The notes under the pieces were generated by a model. It did not search any database. It saw only the letters and a list, made by a program, of their open reading frames with translations, and was not told where the DNA came from. DNA of 64,000 nt from Batillaria attramentaria (taxonomy: Eukaryota; Mollusca; Gastropoda; Batillariidae). Below, piece by piece: positions 22,836 through 34,410 of the stretch (positions are counted from its first letter, which is position 1; each line of letters starts with the position of its first letter). The position numbers and the translations under genes were made by a program. The stretch lies in NCBI GenBank assembly GCA_018292915.2, contig JACVVK020000001.1, positions 5,682,501 through 5,746,500 on the forward strand, given 5' to 3'.

Positions 22836-23826
22836 AATTCCTAATAAGTTCTGAGGGGGACTGAAAACTGCCGCATAGTACAAAAGCTCTAAGGCTGTTT
22901 GCAAAAATTAATGAGCATCTTCCTTTACAGTGGCCATTGCGACCGTTTTCGTGACTTTGCGGCTTCTAACAGTAGAAAATAGGACTTTCTTTGGCCCAGC
23001 ACTTCCATACCTGAGGCGCGTTAGCTTAGCGGCTACGTAGGAAATCGAGGAAAGCTAGCGAAGCCGTTCAGTTGCGTTTAGCGAGGTTAGCCCCTAGAGT
23101 AGAAAAAGTAGAACCCTGAGTGCTACACCTCGATACGGCCAAGTCGCTACAACTATCCACCAACCACCGCTGTCTCGTTGGTCTTCAGTCCGCAACCAGC
23201 TGCTCAGTAGTCAGTACACCGTCCTCTTCTACGTAAGTAGAACAACATATAGTATGATATACGCCAACCCGAGTCATAACGGGGCCGCCGGTGGTCTAGT
23301 GGTTAAGAGACTTGTCACCACTGCGAGAGGTCAGGGGTCCGAGTCCCATTCGGGGCAATGAATTTTTCCTTCTCGTATGTGGCACCGTTCATTCGGGCCG
23401 ATCGTCGGGGGTTCTCTTCGGGTACTCCGGCTCCCCCCCCCCCCCTCTGCTTTGGAAATGTTCAGCCCACCAAATTTGGAAAAAAATAAATGCAATTCTA
23501 AATTCCGAAACTTAAATAGCTGAGCTGACCCTTCGCACCACGTGATTTGTAATGTGTTTATGTCCAGTGTGTGAGAGAATGCGTGTGATTCACGTGAGTG
23601 TGCGTGTTGGGTTACAGTTCGCGGCGCTTTGAGCCGATTCGTGAAATGGGGTAAAGTGCCTTTCCAATTATTATTATTATTATTATCATTATTATTATTA
23701 CAATGGTTTCAGATGCTATATTGTGTCTCAAGTGACGGATTCTGTTGCACGGATTAAGCTCATTCTACGAAAAGTTTTCCACGGCGTTGCTGTATGCCCG
23801 ACAAACATATTGAGACTTTAATGTTA
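22836..23826 (+). repeat. Dispersed repeat R1, copy a, split by SINE-B
   Basis: The two outer parts (22836-23280 and 23701-23826) match other R1 copies. Shared stretches are TTCCTAATAAGTTCTGAGGG, GACTTTGCGGCTTCTAAC, CAGTCCGCAACCAGCTGCTC, GATGCTATATTGTGTC and the end CATATTGAGACTTTAA. In the copies at 36159-37187 and 37335-37905 these parts are contiguous at the point where the SINE sits here. There is no ORF, and the class is unknown. Confidence 0.75.
23281..23700 (+). mobile_element. SINE-B, full length, nested in R1
   Basis: Head GGTGGTCTAGTGGTTAAGAG with B box GGGTCCGAGTCCC, body with GGGTTCTCTTCGGGTACTCC and ACGTGAGTGTGCGTGTTGGG, then GCGGCGCTTTGAGCCGATTC and a tail of ATT repeats (23669-23700). 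It is the best + strand representative of the family, and its insertion interrupts R1. Confidence 0.88.
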
Positions 23827-24077
23827 GAGAAAACGGGTTCAGGCTGAGAATCAGAGTTAGGGTTCAGGAACTCGGGTTCGCGGTACCTCACCATAACGCT
23901 GCTTCAACGTTTATTCCGTTACGGAGAGTTATGCCCATTTCCGCGCCGTATAACGTTTTCTTTGCGACACTTAACCGCGCCAACAGGTGGGCTTATCAAA
24001 GATCTTTTGGCAGACTTCAAAAGCGGCATTAGGCATCGCGCAGCCGCTGGGGGGTAATATATTTGTCCACAGTGAGG

Positions 24078-24195
24078 TGAGCGGGTGGATGTTTGGGAGT
24101 TTAACGTCCTTTTCCACCACGTATGTGTGATATCAAAAATGGGGGCAAATAAAAGAGGCAAAATGCCAGCACAAATATTTGGCACCAGCCGGGAC
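24078..24195 (-). mobile_element. SINE-A, 5'-truncated
   Basis: On the - strand it retains the core CCAAATATTTGTGCTGGC and the tail through GACGTTAAACTCCCAAAC. The head stops inside the B box (GGTCCCGGCTGG). Confidence 0.78.
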
Positions 24196-24686
24196 CACAG
24201 GGAGGCGATAAAGCCAATCTGCTGAAATAAAAACGAGAGATATAGCACTGCAGCACGGATTTATGGCTCGGGAATACCCCCCCCCCCCCCCCTCCAAAAA
24301 AAAAAAAAAAAAAGGTTTACCGCTGGAAAAAAAAAAAACCAAAAACAAAAACAAACAAACCTAGTGGCGTTTCCAAACATAGGCTTCAACTGGATGGCAG
24401 TTACTGAGTGGCGGGTGTTAATTTCCAACCGACGCTGTTTTCATACGTTCAGTGTTGGGACGAAGCCGAAAAATCACGTTCTCTCTGATGCAGAGTACAG
24501 GTTAGGGACAGCCTACACTCTACCACAGGGTTGAGGTAGATTTTTCAGCTTCGTCCCTAACCCTGCTTTGGGATGTCGCGGATAGGTACCCAAAGTTTGC
24601 GACGAGTCTCAGTGGAAATAGTGAAAAGCTTACTGTTGAGACAGTGCAGGACTCAGCCCGGCGAAAGATCACGTGCTCTCTGGTGA

Positions 24687-25050
24687 ACAGCACGCAGACC
24701 ACCTCGGGTTTGAGTTGGATTTTCGGGGCTGAAGTGTGAACTGGAGATGGTTGCAGCACTCAGGCACGATGAAACATGACTGTTGTTTGACAGTGGTAGT
24801 GGCGTGAGCAGCACGCAGGCCACCTCGGGTTTGAGTTGGATTTTGGGGGCTGAGGTCTGAACTGGAGATGGTTGCAGCACTCAGGCACGATGAAACATGA
24901 CTGTTGTTTGAGAGTGGTAGTGGCGTGAGCAGCACGCAGGCCACCTCGGGTTTGAGTTGGATTTTGGGGGCTGAGGTCTGAACTGGAGATGGTTGCAGCA
25001 CTCAGGCACGATGAAACATGACTGTTGTTTGCGAGTGGTAGTGGCGTGAA
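24687..25050. repeat. 121-bp tandem repeat, 3 units
   Basis: Three head-to-tail units contain AGCACGCAGGCCACCTCGGG and ATGAAACATGACTGTTGTTT. Units 2 and 3 differ at only a few bases, and unit 1 is more diverged. Serine- and proline-rich frames across it repeat with the unit and are not genes. Confidence 0.92.
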
Positions 25051-25218
25051 TTAATCAGTAAATCGGAAATTCATGAGAATTCTACCTTTCTACTTGTTAA
25101 CTCAGATGTGAGGCAAGCCCCCCTCCTCTCACTTCCCCTTTCAGTCGGAAGGTCCAGTGGATTCCTCACCGGCACAGGAGCCATGGCATTGGTGTACGAG
25201 CAAATGAGTTCGGATCCT

Positions 25219-25450
25219 ACTAAAGGTCTTCTTCTTCTTCTTGGCGGTCGCTGGGGTCACACTGGCAGGCCGGTTGTCACGATGAAATGGGCCGTTTTCT
25301 GAAGATCGTATCGGCTGCCGTACAGCTTGGAGTACAGACTGGTCTCTTCTGGCCACACTGCTGTACGCAGCTCCTGGAGCTTGGGGCACTGCTGGAGGAC
25401 ATGCTCTGCCGTTTGCTCGCCGGTGCCTCAACTGCACTCTGCAGAGGGGG
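25219..25450 (-). pseudogene. LINE ORF2 C-terminal fragment with cysteine motif
   Basis: On the - strand this encodes a degenerate end of a LINE reverse-transcriptase polyprotein: a Cys-rich segment followed by TAEHVLQQCP, then ELRTAVWPEETSLYSKLYGS and DLQKTAHFI, typical of the ends of jockey/RTE-type ORF2 proteins. A TGA stop lies inside the Cys motif. After the coding part comes an (AAG)n tail (CTTCTTCTT on the + strand at 25229-25240). A second copy of the same end lies at 37727-37889. It is 5'-truncated and inactive. Confidence 0.75.
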
Positions 25451-25654
25451 CTAGTCCGAAGCCCTTACTAAAGGTGATTTCGGGTATACAGCGGCGTTAT
25501 TGGTAAGTGCAGACAATGAGCGTTCTTTGGGTATAGTTATTTCTGTAGATCGGTGTAGGCTTGAGATATGTTTGTTGAAAACTTGCCGTTGATAAGTATA
25601 AGCGGCCATTTTGAGAAAATGGCTGGTAAAAGCGTGACATGGGTATCATAATGA

Positions 25655-26110
25655 TAGGCCACTAATAATGAATAATAATACTAATGTATTACATTTGTAG
25701 AGCGCGGCGTTCTGCTTAGGAAAGCACTCAATGCGCTTTTTGCTCACGCACATACACAACATTCACACCCACACATTTACACACATCAATACAGGCGGTG
25801 GAGTTTAAAGATTAAAGGCTAGTTTGAAAAGATGTGTTTTGAGTTCTGCTTTAAACTGTAGGAGGGGAGGGATGTTTCTCAGAGAAGATGGCAAGGAATT
25901 CCAAACGCGGGAGGCACTATAACTGAAAGAACGTTGGCCAAATGTTTTGAGGTTGACCCGGGGGACCTTAAGTAGCTTTTCTGAGGATGAGCGGAGAGTG
26001 CGGGATGTTTCGTACGTGGTGAGCTTGTCAGAAAGGTACTGGGGAAGTGATTGGTCAAAATGACGGAAGGCTAATGTGGCATTCCTGTACTGAATACTCA
26101 GGCGTGGTTG
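25655..26110 (-). pseudogene. LINE ORF2 C-terminal fragment and 3' UTR
   Basis: On the - strand the frame near 25905-25820 reads VWNSLPSSLRNIPPLLQFKA then ELKTHLFKLAF, the hallmark C-terminus of many animal non-LTR retrotransposon ORF2 proteins. It continues into a 3' UTR containing GCGCATTGAGTGC and GCGCTCTACAAATG and ends in a broken ATT tail. The upstream half (25910-26110) also fits this domain but has indels. Confidence 0.75.
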
Positions 26111-26632
26111 TGGTAGGTGCTCTTTTTCACACGTCTAAAAATTATATTTGGCTTTGAAACTTATTACAGAATTATATGAGTCAGTTGTTTTCAGACCTTA
26201 AAATGGGGGGGGGGGGGGACAACCTAAAAACTGCTACAATGTACTCCCATCTTTTTTTTTATTTCTCAAAACTGGCTGTGCCGCTTTGTCCCCTTTCTGT
26301 GGGATCCCATTACAAATGGAAAACCAGCTGTTTCACTAAGTGACAGATGGTAACGATTGCCAGTCCCCACCGGCCACCGACTGCCAAGCATTTGAACACG
26401 GCGACGACCGATTTAGATTTTAATTTCGGTAGTGTTATCGAAGCTAAACTGGTACGCACAGCCGGGTTAGTGTTTAGATTCTGACGGAACAGCTTGTATG
26501 AGTGTGGAAGCGTTCCTGGAGTTATACAACACTAATAGCTTCCGGGGTATCAGTGTAGTAAGAACTGATTTCGCTAAATACAGCACGGAATTTCGCCCCT
26601 TTTAAATTTGTATGCAGAGTACAAAAATGGCA
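26111..26632. other. Anonymous sequence, no feature seen
   Basis: Contains a G-run at about 26205-26218 and no recognised gene or repeat. Confidence 0.4.
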
Positions 26633-26935
26633 ACCAGGGCCCGCATGTAAAAGTCGGGGTTAGGGGTTTAGCCGGCCCCGGGTTAGAGTCTAACCTCGAA
26701 ATAAACTAGCTCTAGGGTTACATTTTCTGTTGTTTTTTGTTTGCAATCAGGAAGCGGGTCCATTCCAGCAAGGTGCCTGTGCCGTTATAGAAGGATTTTT
26801 GTCTTTCTTTCTTGGATTCCTTTTTTATTTAATTTTGTATTGGGGTTTCTTTTGTCCTAGTCTGGGTTAGGCCCGTAGCCGTGGGTTAAATTAACCTCGA
26901 GTTTTACATACGCCAGGGCCCTGGGGTTGTTTGTT
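26633..26935. mobile_element. MITE-like inverted-repeat element
   Basis: The left arm CCAGGGCCCGCATGTAAAAG (on through GGGGTTA and CCGGGTTAGAGTCTAACC) and the right arm, reverse complement CCAGGGCCCTGGCGTATGTA, match imperfectly over about 55-60 bp. The middle is AT-rich and non-coding. Confidence 0.55.
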
Positions 26936-27831
26936 GGCTTTGGAAATAAGTTTTATGCCAGGTGATAGTAGAAACAGTGAAAAATGAGCCTGGCATGTGG
27001 ACTGTGTGTATTTATGCGCGGTTTGCACAAGAGCTAGTAGACTGACGACAGCTGAATGAGGGGGCATGTGGTCGCTGCTAGCATTGGGAAAAACAGTGGA
27101 ATATTGGAATTTGTTTCAATTTGTCCTACACATGAGTCTTTGGCTGCTGGATTTTTGTGATTTTTTTTTCCGTCCGTGAACTGATTTTAAAGCATATCTG
27201 CGTTATGTTTAATAGGAATACATAGCATCTTTGGATCTTAGGAATACATACTTTGAAATCCCATGCGAATCTGTGGTGTGTAGCCTGATGTCAGCATTGT
27301 CAGGATCGCTATAGGGGCCCGTTGGTGTAATTTTAGAATCTGGCGAACACAGCGAAATGGGTGTTGTTGAAATACTGGCCTGCAAATGACTACAGGCACG
27401 TGACGGCTGTTATTATCACCAGATCAGTACTAACTGTGGCCACAGATGTTTCGGGTATTTACAGCGACTCTAGGGGACCACGTTAATTGTAAGTCCTGTT
27501 AACACAAATTTCACAGGAAACAGGTTTTAACAGCTCGAGAAAATTAGCTGGCAAAACTGCGATTTTCAGTAACGGTCAGATTTTGCTTTCAGTTTTTCAA
27601 TGAAAATACAGTCTTAACCAGTCATTGCTATATAGAACTGGCTTTGCGCCATCGTGGTCTTGCATTAATTTTAACCTTTGGTTTAAACAAGTTTATTGCA
27701 ATACGGTTTGTTCAAAGTAAATAAACAATTTCTGAGCATGAACAAGCTAGGCTTATAATAATGCTCAGGGGTCAACAAACAAGTGCATGTTAACGGTATT
27801 GCAATGGCGGTAATTATAGTAAATTAGAGCT

Positions 27832-27862
<31 letters not shown>

Positions 27863-28318
27863 TAAGTGTACTAAAAAAAAAAATAAAAATAAAAATCTCC
27901 GCTGGGCTGCGCTAGGCTCTGTCAAGGAAGTAACGTATAAGTAAAACCTAAAAACCTAACAAGATGGCCACCAGCCCAATATGTTGTTTCCATTCAATGA
28001 CCTGCTGTAGTCACAGTCGTAGTCGTTGTGTCATGTATGCAGCCCGCGCGCACACGCCGGAATGCAAGCTCTCTGACATCAAGCATGCTGACATAAAGAA
28101 AGTACTGAAAACCCTTATCGTGCCTCTATGCACTTGCAAAAACCCAAACACATGAGGTCGTGTGAGCTCGCCTAGCTGGTTGACGTCACAACTTGTTGGC
28201 GTATGCGAGGTTCTACATGGGTGAATGAATTCTTGTAATAAAGTCGTTCCCCTTTGACAGAGTTACTTCCCGCAGACCTGACTGACAGACGATTGCTTAC
28301 TGGTATCGGAGAAGAGAC
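26936..28318. other. Anonymous sequence, no feature seen
   Basis: AT-rich and mostly unique in appearance. A short GA run and G-run lie at 27832-27860. No coding region was recognised. Confidence 0.4.
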
Positions 28319-28382
28319 CCTCTCTCTCTCTCTCTCGCCTTAGACGCGCGCTTGCCCGCGGACGCACGCACCCCCCCTCCCC

Positions 28383-28418
<36 letters not shown>

Positions 28419-28419
28419 T
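28319..28419. repeat. (CT)n and (CA)n microsatellites
   Basis: A CT run at 28319-28335 and a CA run at 28384-28418, with C-rich sequence between. Confidence 0.9.
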
Positions 28420-29584
28420 ATGCAAAGACCTTGGAATCAGAAAGACGCGTCACTCCTGCCCTCGTAAGAGAGACATATAGCGGGACAACGCGAAGAGTTG
28501 TCTGCCCGCATTAGCGCGCATCCTAGATCTGGCCCCTATAGTGACAGCATGGCGGAAAGTGGAAAGCGATCACAAAAGCATGCAATTGTGTTCTGCGCCG
28601 AATTGTTCAAATAACAGACAAATATAAACGGGGAAATACTTCTTTTGGTATTCTTGTTGAAAAACAAACATTTTTTTTTCGCTTTCTTGTCAAAAAAAAA
28701 AAAAAAAAAAAAAGACCTCAAGTGGTACGTGTGCATGCAGTGTAAACTAACAGTAAACACACGCGGATGACGCAGATACAGCGTAAGTTTTTTCCCTGAC
28801 AACTTTACAAATCACGGTGACTTAAATTGTGCTAGCGTCTACCTGCATCTAAATTCAGAACACACACAGAGAACAAAATCATCCGGCTGAACTTCATTCT
28901 AACCATTGTAAAACCATATCACAACATAGAATCTGCTGGATCGTCGGTCGCAGATATGATTAATGCTGAGTTAGCAGGAAATATTCAGCGGATGCGTCCA
29001 TCTTTGGATCTCTCGCACATTCGATCTTTCTGTGTTCCGTACTAGTTTTACTTGAACACATCGAACGAAATGCACTGCGTAGCCTACGTACAGCAGTGAA
29101 AGCCAAACTAGATCTTTCGTTCGTCCTCCGGAACTTTGAGAGTACTTATGTTTTCCATAGGCCTAAAACACATGCGAAATATATGGGGGGAGACCACCTG
29201 TCAGTCGCTGACATCTTCGTTTTTGTTTATTTTCTTAAAATGTTTTACGGCGGCTAGTGTAGGGTTGGGTCAAACAACTGCGTAGATCTGCGGGATGCGC
29301 GCTACAACTCTTACGCGTTGTCCCTCAAAGGGAGGTAAGTGAACTATCTTTATGTTTCCAAGATCTTTGCATTATGCTTCTGAGTGTGAGTCAGTGGCAA
29401 AAACGAAACCCACTGAAATTCCCGCTTTCCACATGTCAAGTTGTAGAGACTCTTGCGAAAAGATACTGCATTTCGATGCAAAATAATTTCTAGACCATCC
29501 CAGAACATGCTGGTGCAGTAACGTCAGTAGATTACGTCACCTTGGAGAGATTTCGAGCCTTCCAGTAAGTTGAGGAATGTTCTA
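28420..29584. other. Anonymous sequence with a THAP-like peptide start
   Basis: At 28580-28624 the + strand reads MQLCSAPNCSNNRQ before a stop. This resembles the first residues of a THAP zinc finger (Cys-x4-Cys-x-Asn). It is too short to call a gene. The remainder shows no recognised feature apart from a 23-base A-run at about 28692-28713. Confidence 0.25.
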
Positions 29585-29734
29585 GATCTTACCTGTTCAG
29601 TTCGTAAGCAGCCCTGCACAGCGTTCTGGATTCTTCTTCTTTCATCTGTATCTGTATCTGTTGGTTACGTCGCTGAACATCCAGTAGTCTGGCATAGGTG
29701 CGACGGGCGGGGTGAGCGCAGCGTGGGGAGTTAT

Positions 29735-30030
29735 CGGCTACTGGCCGCTGCCAGGGCCGACTTGAAGCACTCGACGGAGTCTGAGTGTACCACTGTGTCG
29801 TCAAGGCGATTCCAAGCTATAATAGTCCTTGGAAAGAAAGACTGCTTGTACTGTTCTGTGTTGCAGCGTGGGACTGCGAAGCAGCGGTCGTTGTTGCGAA
29901 TGTAATTTTCCACAGGGTTGTTTGTGTGGGAGGTTGATTGGTAGGTTCGGGGTCGAATTCTGCGGCCTGGTTTTTGGGGGATTAGAAATTTATCAGGTGG
30001 GATTGCTGGAATTTGTTCTCCGCGCATATT
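29735..30030 (-). pseudogene. LINE ORF2 C-terminal fragment
   Basis: On the - strand an open frame reads PDKFLIPQKPGRRIRPRTYQ, CNTEQYKQSFFPRTIIAWNR and then SVECFKSALAA. The SFFPRT-WN-L pattern followed by F-K-S-x-L is the conserved end of CR1/jockey-type ORF2 proteins. It starts with a chance Met and lacks all upstream reverse-transcriptase motifs, so it is a 5'-truncated relic. Sequence to about 30090 may belong to the same copy in another frame. Confidence 0.7.
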
Positions 30031-30439
30031 CTGTTCATAAAGTATTGGAGTTGTAGTCTGTTGTATCCCGTATCATCTCTGCGAGTGCACGATGATGGCG
30101 ACATAGCATAAGTAAAATACAACACCACGTCTCCAAACAGAGGAATTCCGAAAGAAAGTGGCGAGACACCCCCAAGAAAAAACAGCATCACGTCAATCAA
30201 ACATGACGCACTTACTTTACGTCAGTGCGCGTGCGTCTCTTCTTCGATGTTTGTGAGGCGTGTGGCTTGCAGAGGAAATGTGCTGTGAGTACAAATTTTC
30301 GAGTCAACTGACGATAACGGCTGCAGTGAATTTTTCTGATTTTTTTGTATATTTTTTATGGCACCCCAGGCTCATTATCTATGTATAGTAGGAGCGATTT
30401 TGAGATCTAAAGTGTGTTCACCAGCACTTTCATCAGGTA

Positions 30440-31010
30440 CGGCTTACGCCAAAAGTATAAAAGCGACAACCTCCAAAATTCACTTAGTTGAGAGTCCGTA
30501 TTCATGCTATCTATGTCCAAAAAATGGAGTGGTTTAGGTAAATATTACGCCTTTAAACGCCAGAAAGCCAATTTTTCTGAAAAGGGCGATAACTCGCAAA
30601 TCATGTGTGCAATCGTATCTGGATCGGGCCTTCTATTCAACAATCTTGATTCATTTAGAAACCCCAAATTTGAAATCGATCGGTTCAGTATTTTTGGAGA
30701 AATAGGCATCTGAACTGGGTTCACATGCAATGTCAATTCAGGCTCGGTTTACATGAAAACTATAAGAGCGACCATTTTCTAGTAGTGACTCTGTTCAGAG
30801 TCCGTATTCAAGCTATCTACTGCCAAAAAATTGAGTGATTTAAATAAATATTACGCCTGTACACGAAAGACAACCAACTTGTCTCAAAAGGGCGATAACT
30901 CCCAAATCACGTAAGCAATCATCACACGCTTGAATCGTCTAATGTAACATTTTGATATATTTGGATACCCCAAATTTGAAGCCATTCGGTTGAGTATTTT
31001 CGAAGAAACG
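30440..31010. repeat. Diverged tandem repeat of about 305 bp, 2 units
   Basis: GAGTCCGTATTCATGCTATC (30493) recurs as CAGAGTCCGTATTCAAGCTA about 305 bp later. Both are followed by AAATATTACGCCT, AAAAGGGCGATAACTC and ACCCCAAATTTGAA, then GATCGGTTCAGTATTTT or ATTCGGTTGAGTATTTT. It is non-coding and of unknown class. Confidence 0.75.
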
Positions 31011-31214
31011 GGCCCGGACACAATTCACACACGCACGCACACACATCCGCACAGACGGCACTCACTGAGGAGGAGAAGTGCGTTCGGAACAGCATACATG
31101 CCAGCATCGATGACGCAGGTTTTCTTACGTCATTGTCAGAGTTACACTTGCAAAATCGTCTCTGCGGGAGATCGGCAGTGACGTGCGTTTGTACCACAGA
31201 TGCTTGCCTATGAA

Positions 31215-31285
31215 CGTGGAAATTTTAGCCCGTCCTATTATGTTGTTTCCATTACTATGGAAACAACATAAAAACGTGCTGCACG
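31215..31285. repeat. Hairpin fragment of dispersed palindromic element
   Basis: TTAGCCCGTCCTATTATGTT then GTTTCCATTACTATGGAAAC pairs with itself and matches 3940-4005 in reverse orientation. Confidence 0.6.
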
Positions 31286-32019
31286 AATTATAAAATCCTG
31301 AACATTAAAGAAGATAGTGCAGTTTTCTTGAGTAGACAGACGACAGTTACCGTGAAGGAGTGTGTGTATGTCGGAATGTTGAATTTTAACCTTTCAGTTT
31401 TGAGTGAGGGGAATGTGAGTTCGTTTCCATTACTGTCACTATTTTACCCGAGAATGGTCCTGCCTGTCAAAACAACAGGCAATAGGAACTGTTGCTCGGC
31501 CGTAAGCCGTCAATACATCCTCGGTGTAGAGATCCCGTTCTTGACAATATGCGTGTTATCTGCACAGCATGAGGTACAATGGCGGAGATGGAATGCGCTG
31601 TTTTGCGTTAGGACAAACCTATTTTGTTTTGTAACAAAGCACGTACCGAGACAGATAAAAGGGGGAGAACTCCTGGCCCGATGCATCAGTCGCCTGCTGT
31701 TCAGCCATGAAAACACTGATGCTTTCCTTTCGCCGGAATTAAGCGTCAGTCGGTGTGCCAGTGCTGTGCATGGCCTGGCGTCAGGAGAGGTGAATCAAAG
31801 AGAACGAGCGTGTGCATGGCCCGGCGGCCTCAGGAGGTGCCTCTTGCACGTAAGAACAAATATAAGAAATCATTTGTGCCATCCGCTGTTGCTGTTCTGA
31901 ATGCTGCACGTAAATGATGTCCTGAGCTTGGAGGACTGTTGGGCCAGTTCTGTGTCTGCCAGCGGAGGTGTGTGATCAGTTGCGGGTGGGCGGGCGTGTG
32001 CGGGTGCGTGCTGGTGTGT

Positions 32020-32020
<1 letters not shown>
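31286..32020. other. Anonymous sequence, no feature seen
   Basis: A 190-codon + strand frame at 31328-31900 has no recognisable domain, hydrophobic pattern or composition typical of an exon. Confidence 0.35.
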
Positions 32021-32084
<64 letters not shown>

Positions 32085-32161
32085 TGTATGTCTGTGCGGG
32101 TGGGGGGGGGGAGTATCTTATTTATCTCGTTTTTTAGTCTCTCTTTTACTTTGTATTATAT

Positions 32162-32222
<61 letters not shown>
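32021..32222. repeat. Two (GT)n microsatellites
   Basis: GT runs at about 32021-32080 and 32164-32222, separated by a G-run and T-rich sequence. Confidence 0.95.
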
Positions 32223-32223
<1 letters not shown>

Positions 32224-32360
32224 TTTATTTTAAATTATGATCTTAGTATAAGGAGCGGAGCGATTGCATGTCTAAAGACAATTTTCAAGTTCTGTTTTAA
32301 AACGTACTTTTATAACAGATAATAAAGTATTTTTGAATTTGAATTGAATTGAATTGAATC
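32223..32360 (+). mobile_element. Possible LINE 3' end with (TTGAA)n tail
   Basis: ACAGATAATAAAGTATTTTT is followed by about five TTGAA units (32332-32358). Pentanucleotide tails of this type terminate several animal LINE families. No coding remnant is present, so the assignment rests on the tail alone. Confidence 0.35.
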
Positions 32361-32954
32361 ATGCAGGACGAGCGTTTTTCCCGCGGTGCTGTGCCGCTCA
32401 AAATCATAGCACCCTTATTCCGCGGGTTCTCAGTCTCGCCACAGCACCGCGGATTTTTTTCCCTAAATCAGTTGTGAAAACGCCGTAGCACCAGAAAAAC
32501 TGTGACCGACGGTTTTGAATTTTAGTTGTCCGTTACAAAGACTGAAAGAGGACATTTATCATCCAGACACCGCCGGAAAAATGTTCACCGAAAAACGTTC
32601 CCACAATCTGAAGATATGTATATGCTCATCTTTTAAAGTCTGACGAGAGCACTGAATGGCCGTCGAAACATTTGAAGCGGCACTGATAGCAACGGGAAAA
32701 GGTTCTCCATCAGTTTTGATTAGCCGGTACCCCGCTTGGGCTTGGCTTCAGCCGCGGACTGACTTCCGTGAACCGCGAAGAAAACGTTCATCGCAATGGT
32801 AAATGATGCGTATACATATAAAGAGATAAGACTGTGAAAACAGACGTAACGGAGAAAAGGCGACCGGTGCACTCAGGGATGAGCCTTGGTAGCCAAGACT
32901 GAGCTTCGAGAACACAGAGTTTCGGGAACACAGAGCGGAGGCCTGGACCATAGA
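32361..32954. other. Anonymous sequence, no feature seen
   Basis: No recognised gene. GCGGTGCTGTGCCGCTCA near 32382 and the later CACAGCACCGCGGA are partly complementary (imperfect stem). Confidence 0.35.
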
Positions 32955-33365
32955 AGACGGCGAACATAGAAATGTGGTAATCAGTATATGATTGGAGAAC
33001 ACAAAAGGAGAACATAGAATTGTGGTAATAGGTGACTGGAGCACACAGAAGGGACACATAGACGTGTGGTAATAGGTGATTGGAGCACACAGAAGGGAAA
33101 CAGACGTGTGGTAATATGTGACTGGAGCACACAAAAGGCGAACATAGACGTGTGGTAATATGTGACTGGAGCACACAAAAGGCGAACATAGACGTGTGGT
33201 AATATGTGACTGGAGCACACAAAAGGCGAACATAGACGTGCGGTAATACGTGATCGGAAAAAAGGCGAACATAGACGTGCGGTAATAATTATGTGACTGA
33301 AGCACACAAAAGGGGAATATAGACGTGTGGTAATGTGTGTTTGGAGCACACAAAAGGGGAACAAA
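32955..33365. repeat. 44-bp minisatellite, about 9 units
   Basis: The consensus runs GACTGGAGCACACAAAAGGC then GAACATAGACGTGTGGTAAT then ATGT. Central units (33119-33250) are nearly identical and outer units diverge. Frames encoding repeated CVLQSHITTRL-type peptides follow the unit and are not genes. Confidence 0.92.
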
Positions 33366-33531
33366 GTTTCTCAGCCACTTTTGAGAAAATCGTAAACAAA
33401 CAACAACAACAACAACAAAACAGGTGAATGGTCAAGTTTACCGATTTTGAGATTTCTCCATTCTCAGGTTTTTAAACAACGAATACAACTTCTGTGAAAG
33501 TTTCAAAGCTGAACGATTGTATACGAGCCTA

Positions 33532-33927
33532 TATAATAATGATAATAATAATAATAATAATCATCACACTAATATAGGCGCTGTATCTCAAATATTTGGC
33601 TCAAAACCCAACACACACGCTCACGCGAATCACACGCATTTTCTCACACACCGGACATGAACACATTACAATCACGCGGTGCGAAGGGCCAGCTCAGCAA
33701 TTTTAAGTTTCGGAATTTTAGAATTGCATTTATTTTCAAATTTTGAAGGCTGAACATTTCCAAAGTAGAGGGAGAGGAAGCCGGAGTACCCGGACAGAAC
33801 CCCCGACGGTCGGCCCGAATGAACGATGCCACGTACGAGAAAGAAAAATTCTTCGCCCCGAGTGGGACTCGAACCTGGCATCTTGTATTGGTGTCTATGT
33901 CTTAACCACTAGACCACCAACCACCCT
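33532..33927 (-). mobile_element. SINE-B, near full length
   Basis: On the - strand: head GGTGGTCTAGTGGTTAAGAC with B box GGTTCGAGTCCCAC, GGGTACTCCGGCTTCC, body with GTGATTGTAATGTGTTCATG, and an ATT tail at 33535-33562 in reverse. Confidence 0.85.
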
Positions 33928-34139
33928 GTACCTGTGCATGACTAAGTTCCCATGTCACACTGTACCAGCCAACGATTTTCTCAAAATGGCCGCTTTGTAA
34001 CAGCAACCTTTCAGCAAACACATCTCAGGCCTAAACCGTGCTACAAATTTCAAGTTACACCAATAGAAAGCTTATTTCCTACACATTTCAGTGATAAAGT
34101 CACTTTTCGCTGCCGGTCGAAATTCCGATCGTGACCTTC

Positions 34140-34274
34140 CCACACTGTCCTAGTTCAAATCGAACCTGAAAACCCACCTGTTCCGTCAGGCCTTTCACAC
34201 TTTTAAGTACTCTGCCATTGTTTCAGTGCCTTTGACTGCAGTTGTTAATCTGCATCAGGCCGGGTTGTGCATGT

Positions 34275-34334
<60 letters not shown>

Positions 34335-34410
34335 CGCTATGAGTTGCTTTCCTGTGAGATTAAGCGCTAGACAAGTACTATTCATTATTATTATTATTAT
34401 TATTATAACA
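34140..34410 (+). pseudogene. LINE 3' end with (ATT)n tail
   Basis: The + strand at 34154-34204 reads FKSNLKTHLFRQAFHTF, the C-terminal signature of a LINE ORF2 protein. A 3' UTR follows with a GT microsatellite (34278-34332), then TGTAGCGCTATGAGTTGC, GCGCTAGACAAGTACTAT and an ATT-repeat tail (34383-34406). The order (FKSNLKTHLF, GT run, GCGCY, ATT tail) is the same as in the longer fragment at 61470-62287. Confidence 0.75.

Noticed and set aside
22800..22840. Telomere-like TTAGGG motif
   Set aside because: There are only one or two units (GGTTTAGGGTTAGG) inside unique sequence, too short to call a telomeric tract.
32748..33364. Overlapping - strand frames with repeated CVLQSHITTRL-like peptides
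   Set aside because: They follow the 44-bp minisatellite. All three frames are open, as expected of a repeat rather than a gene.
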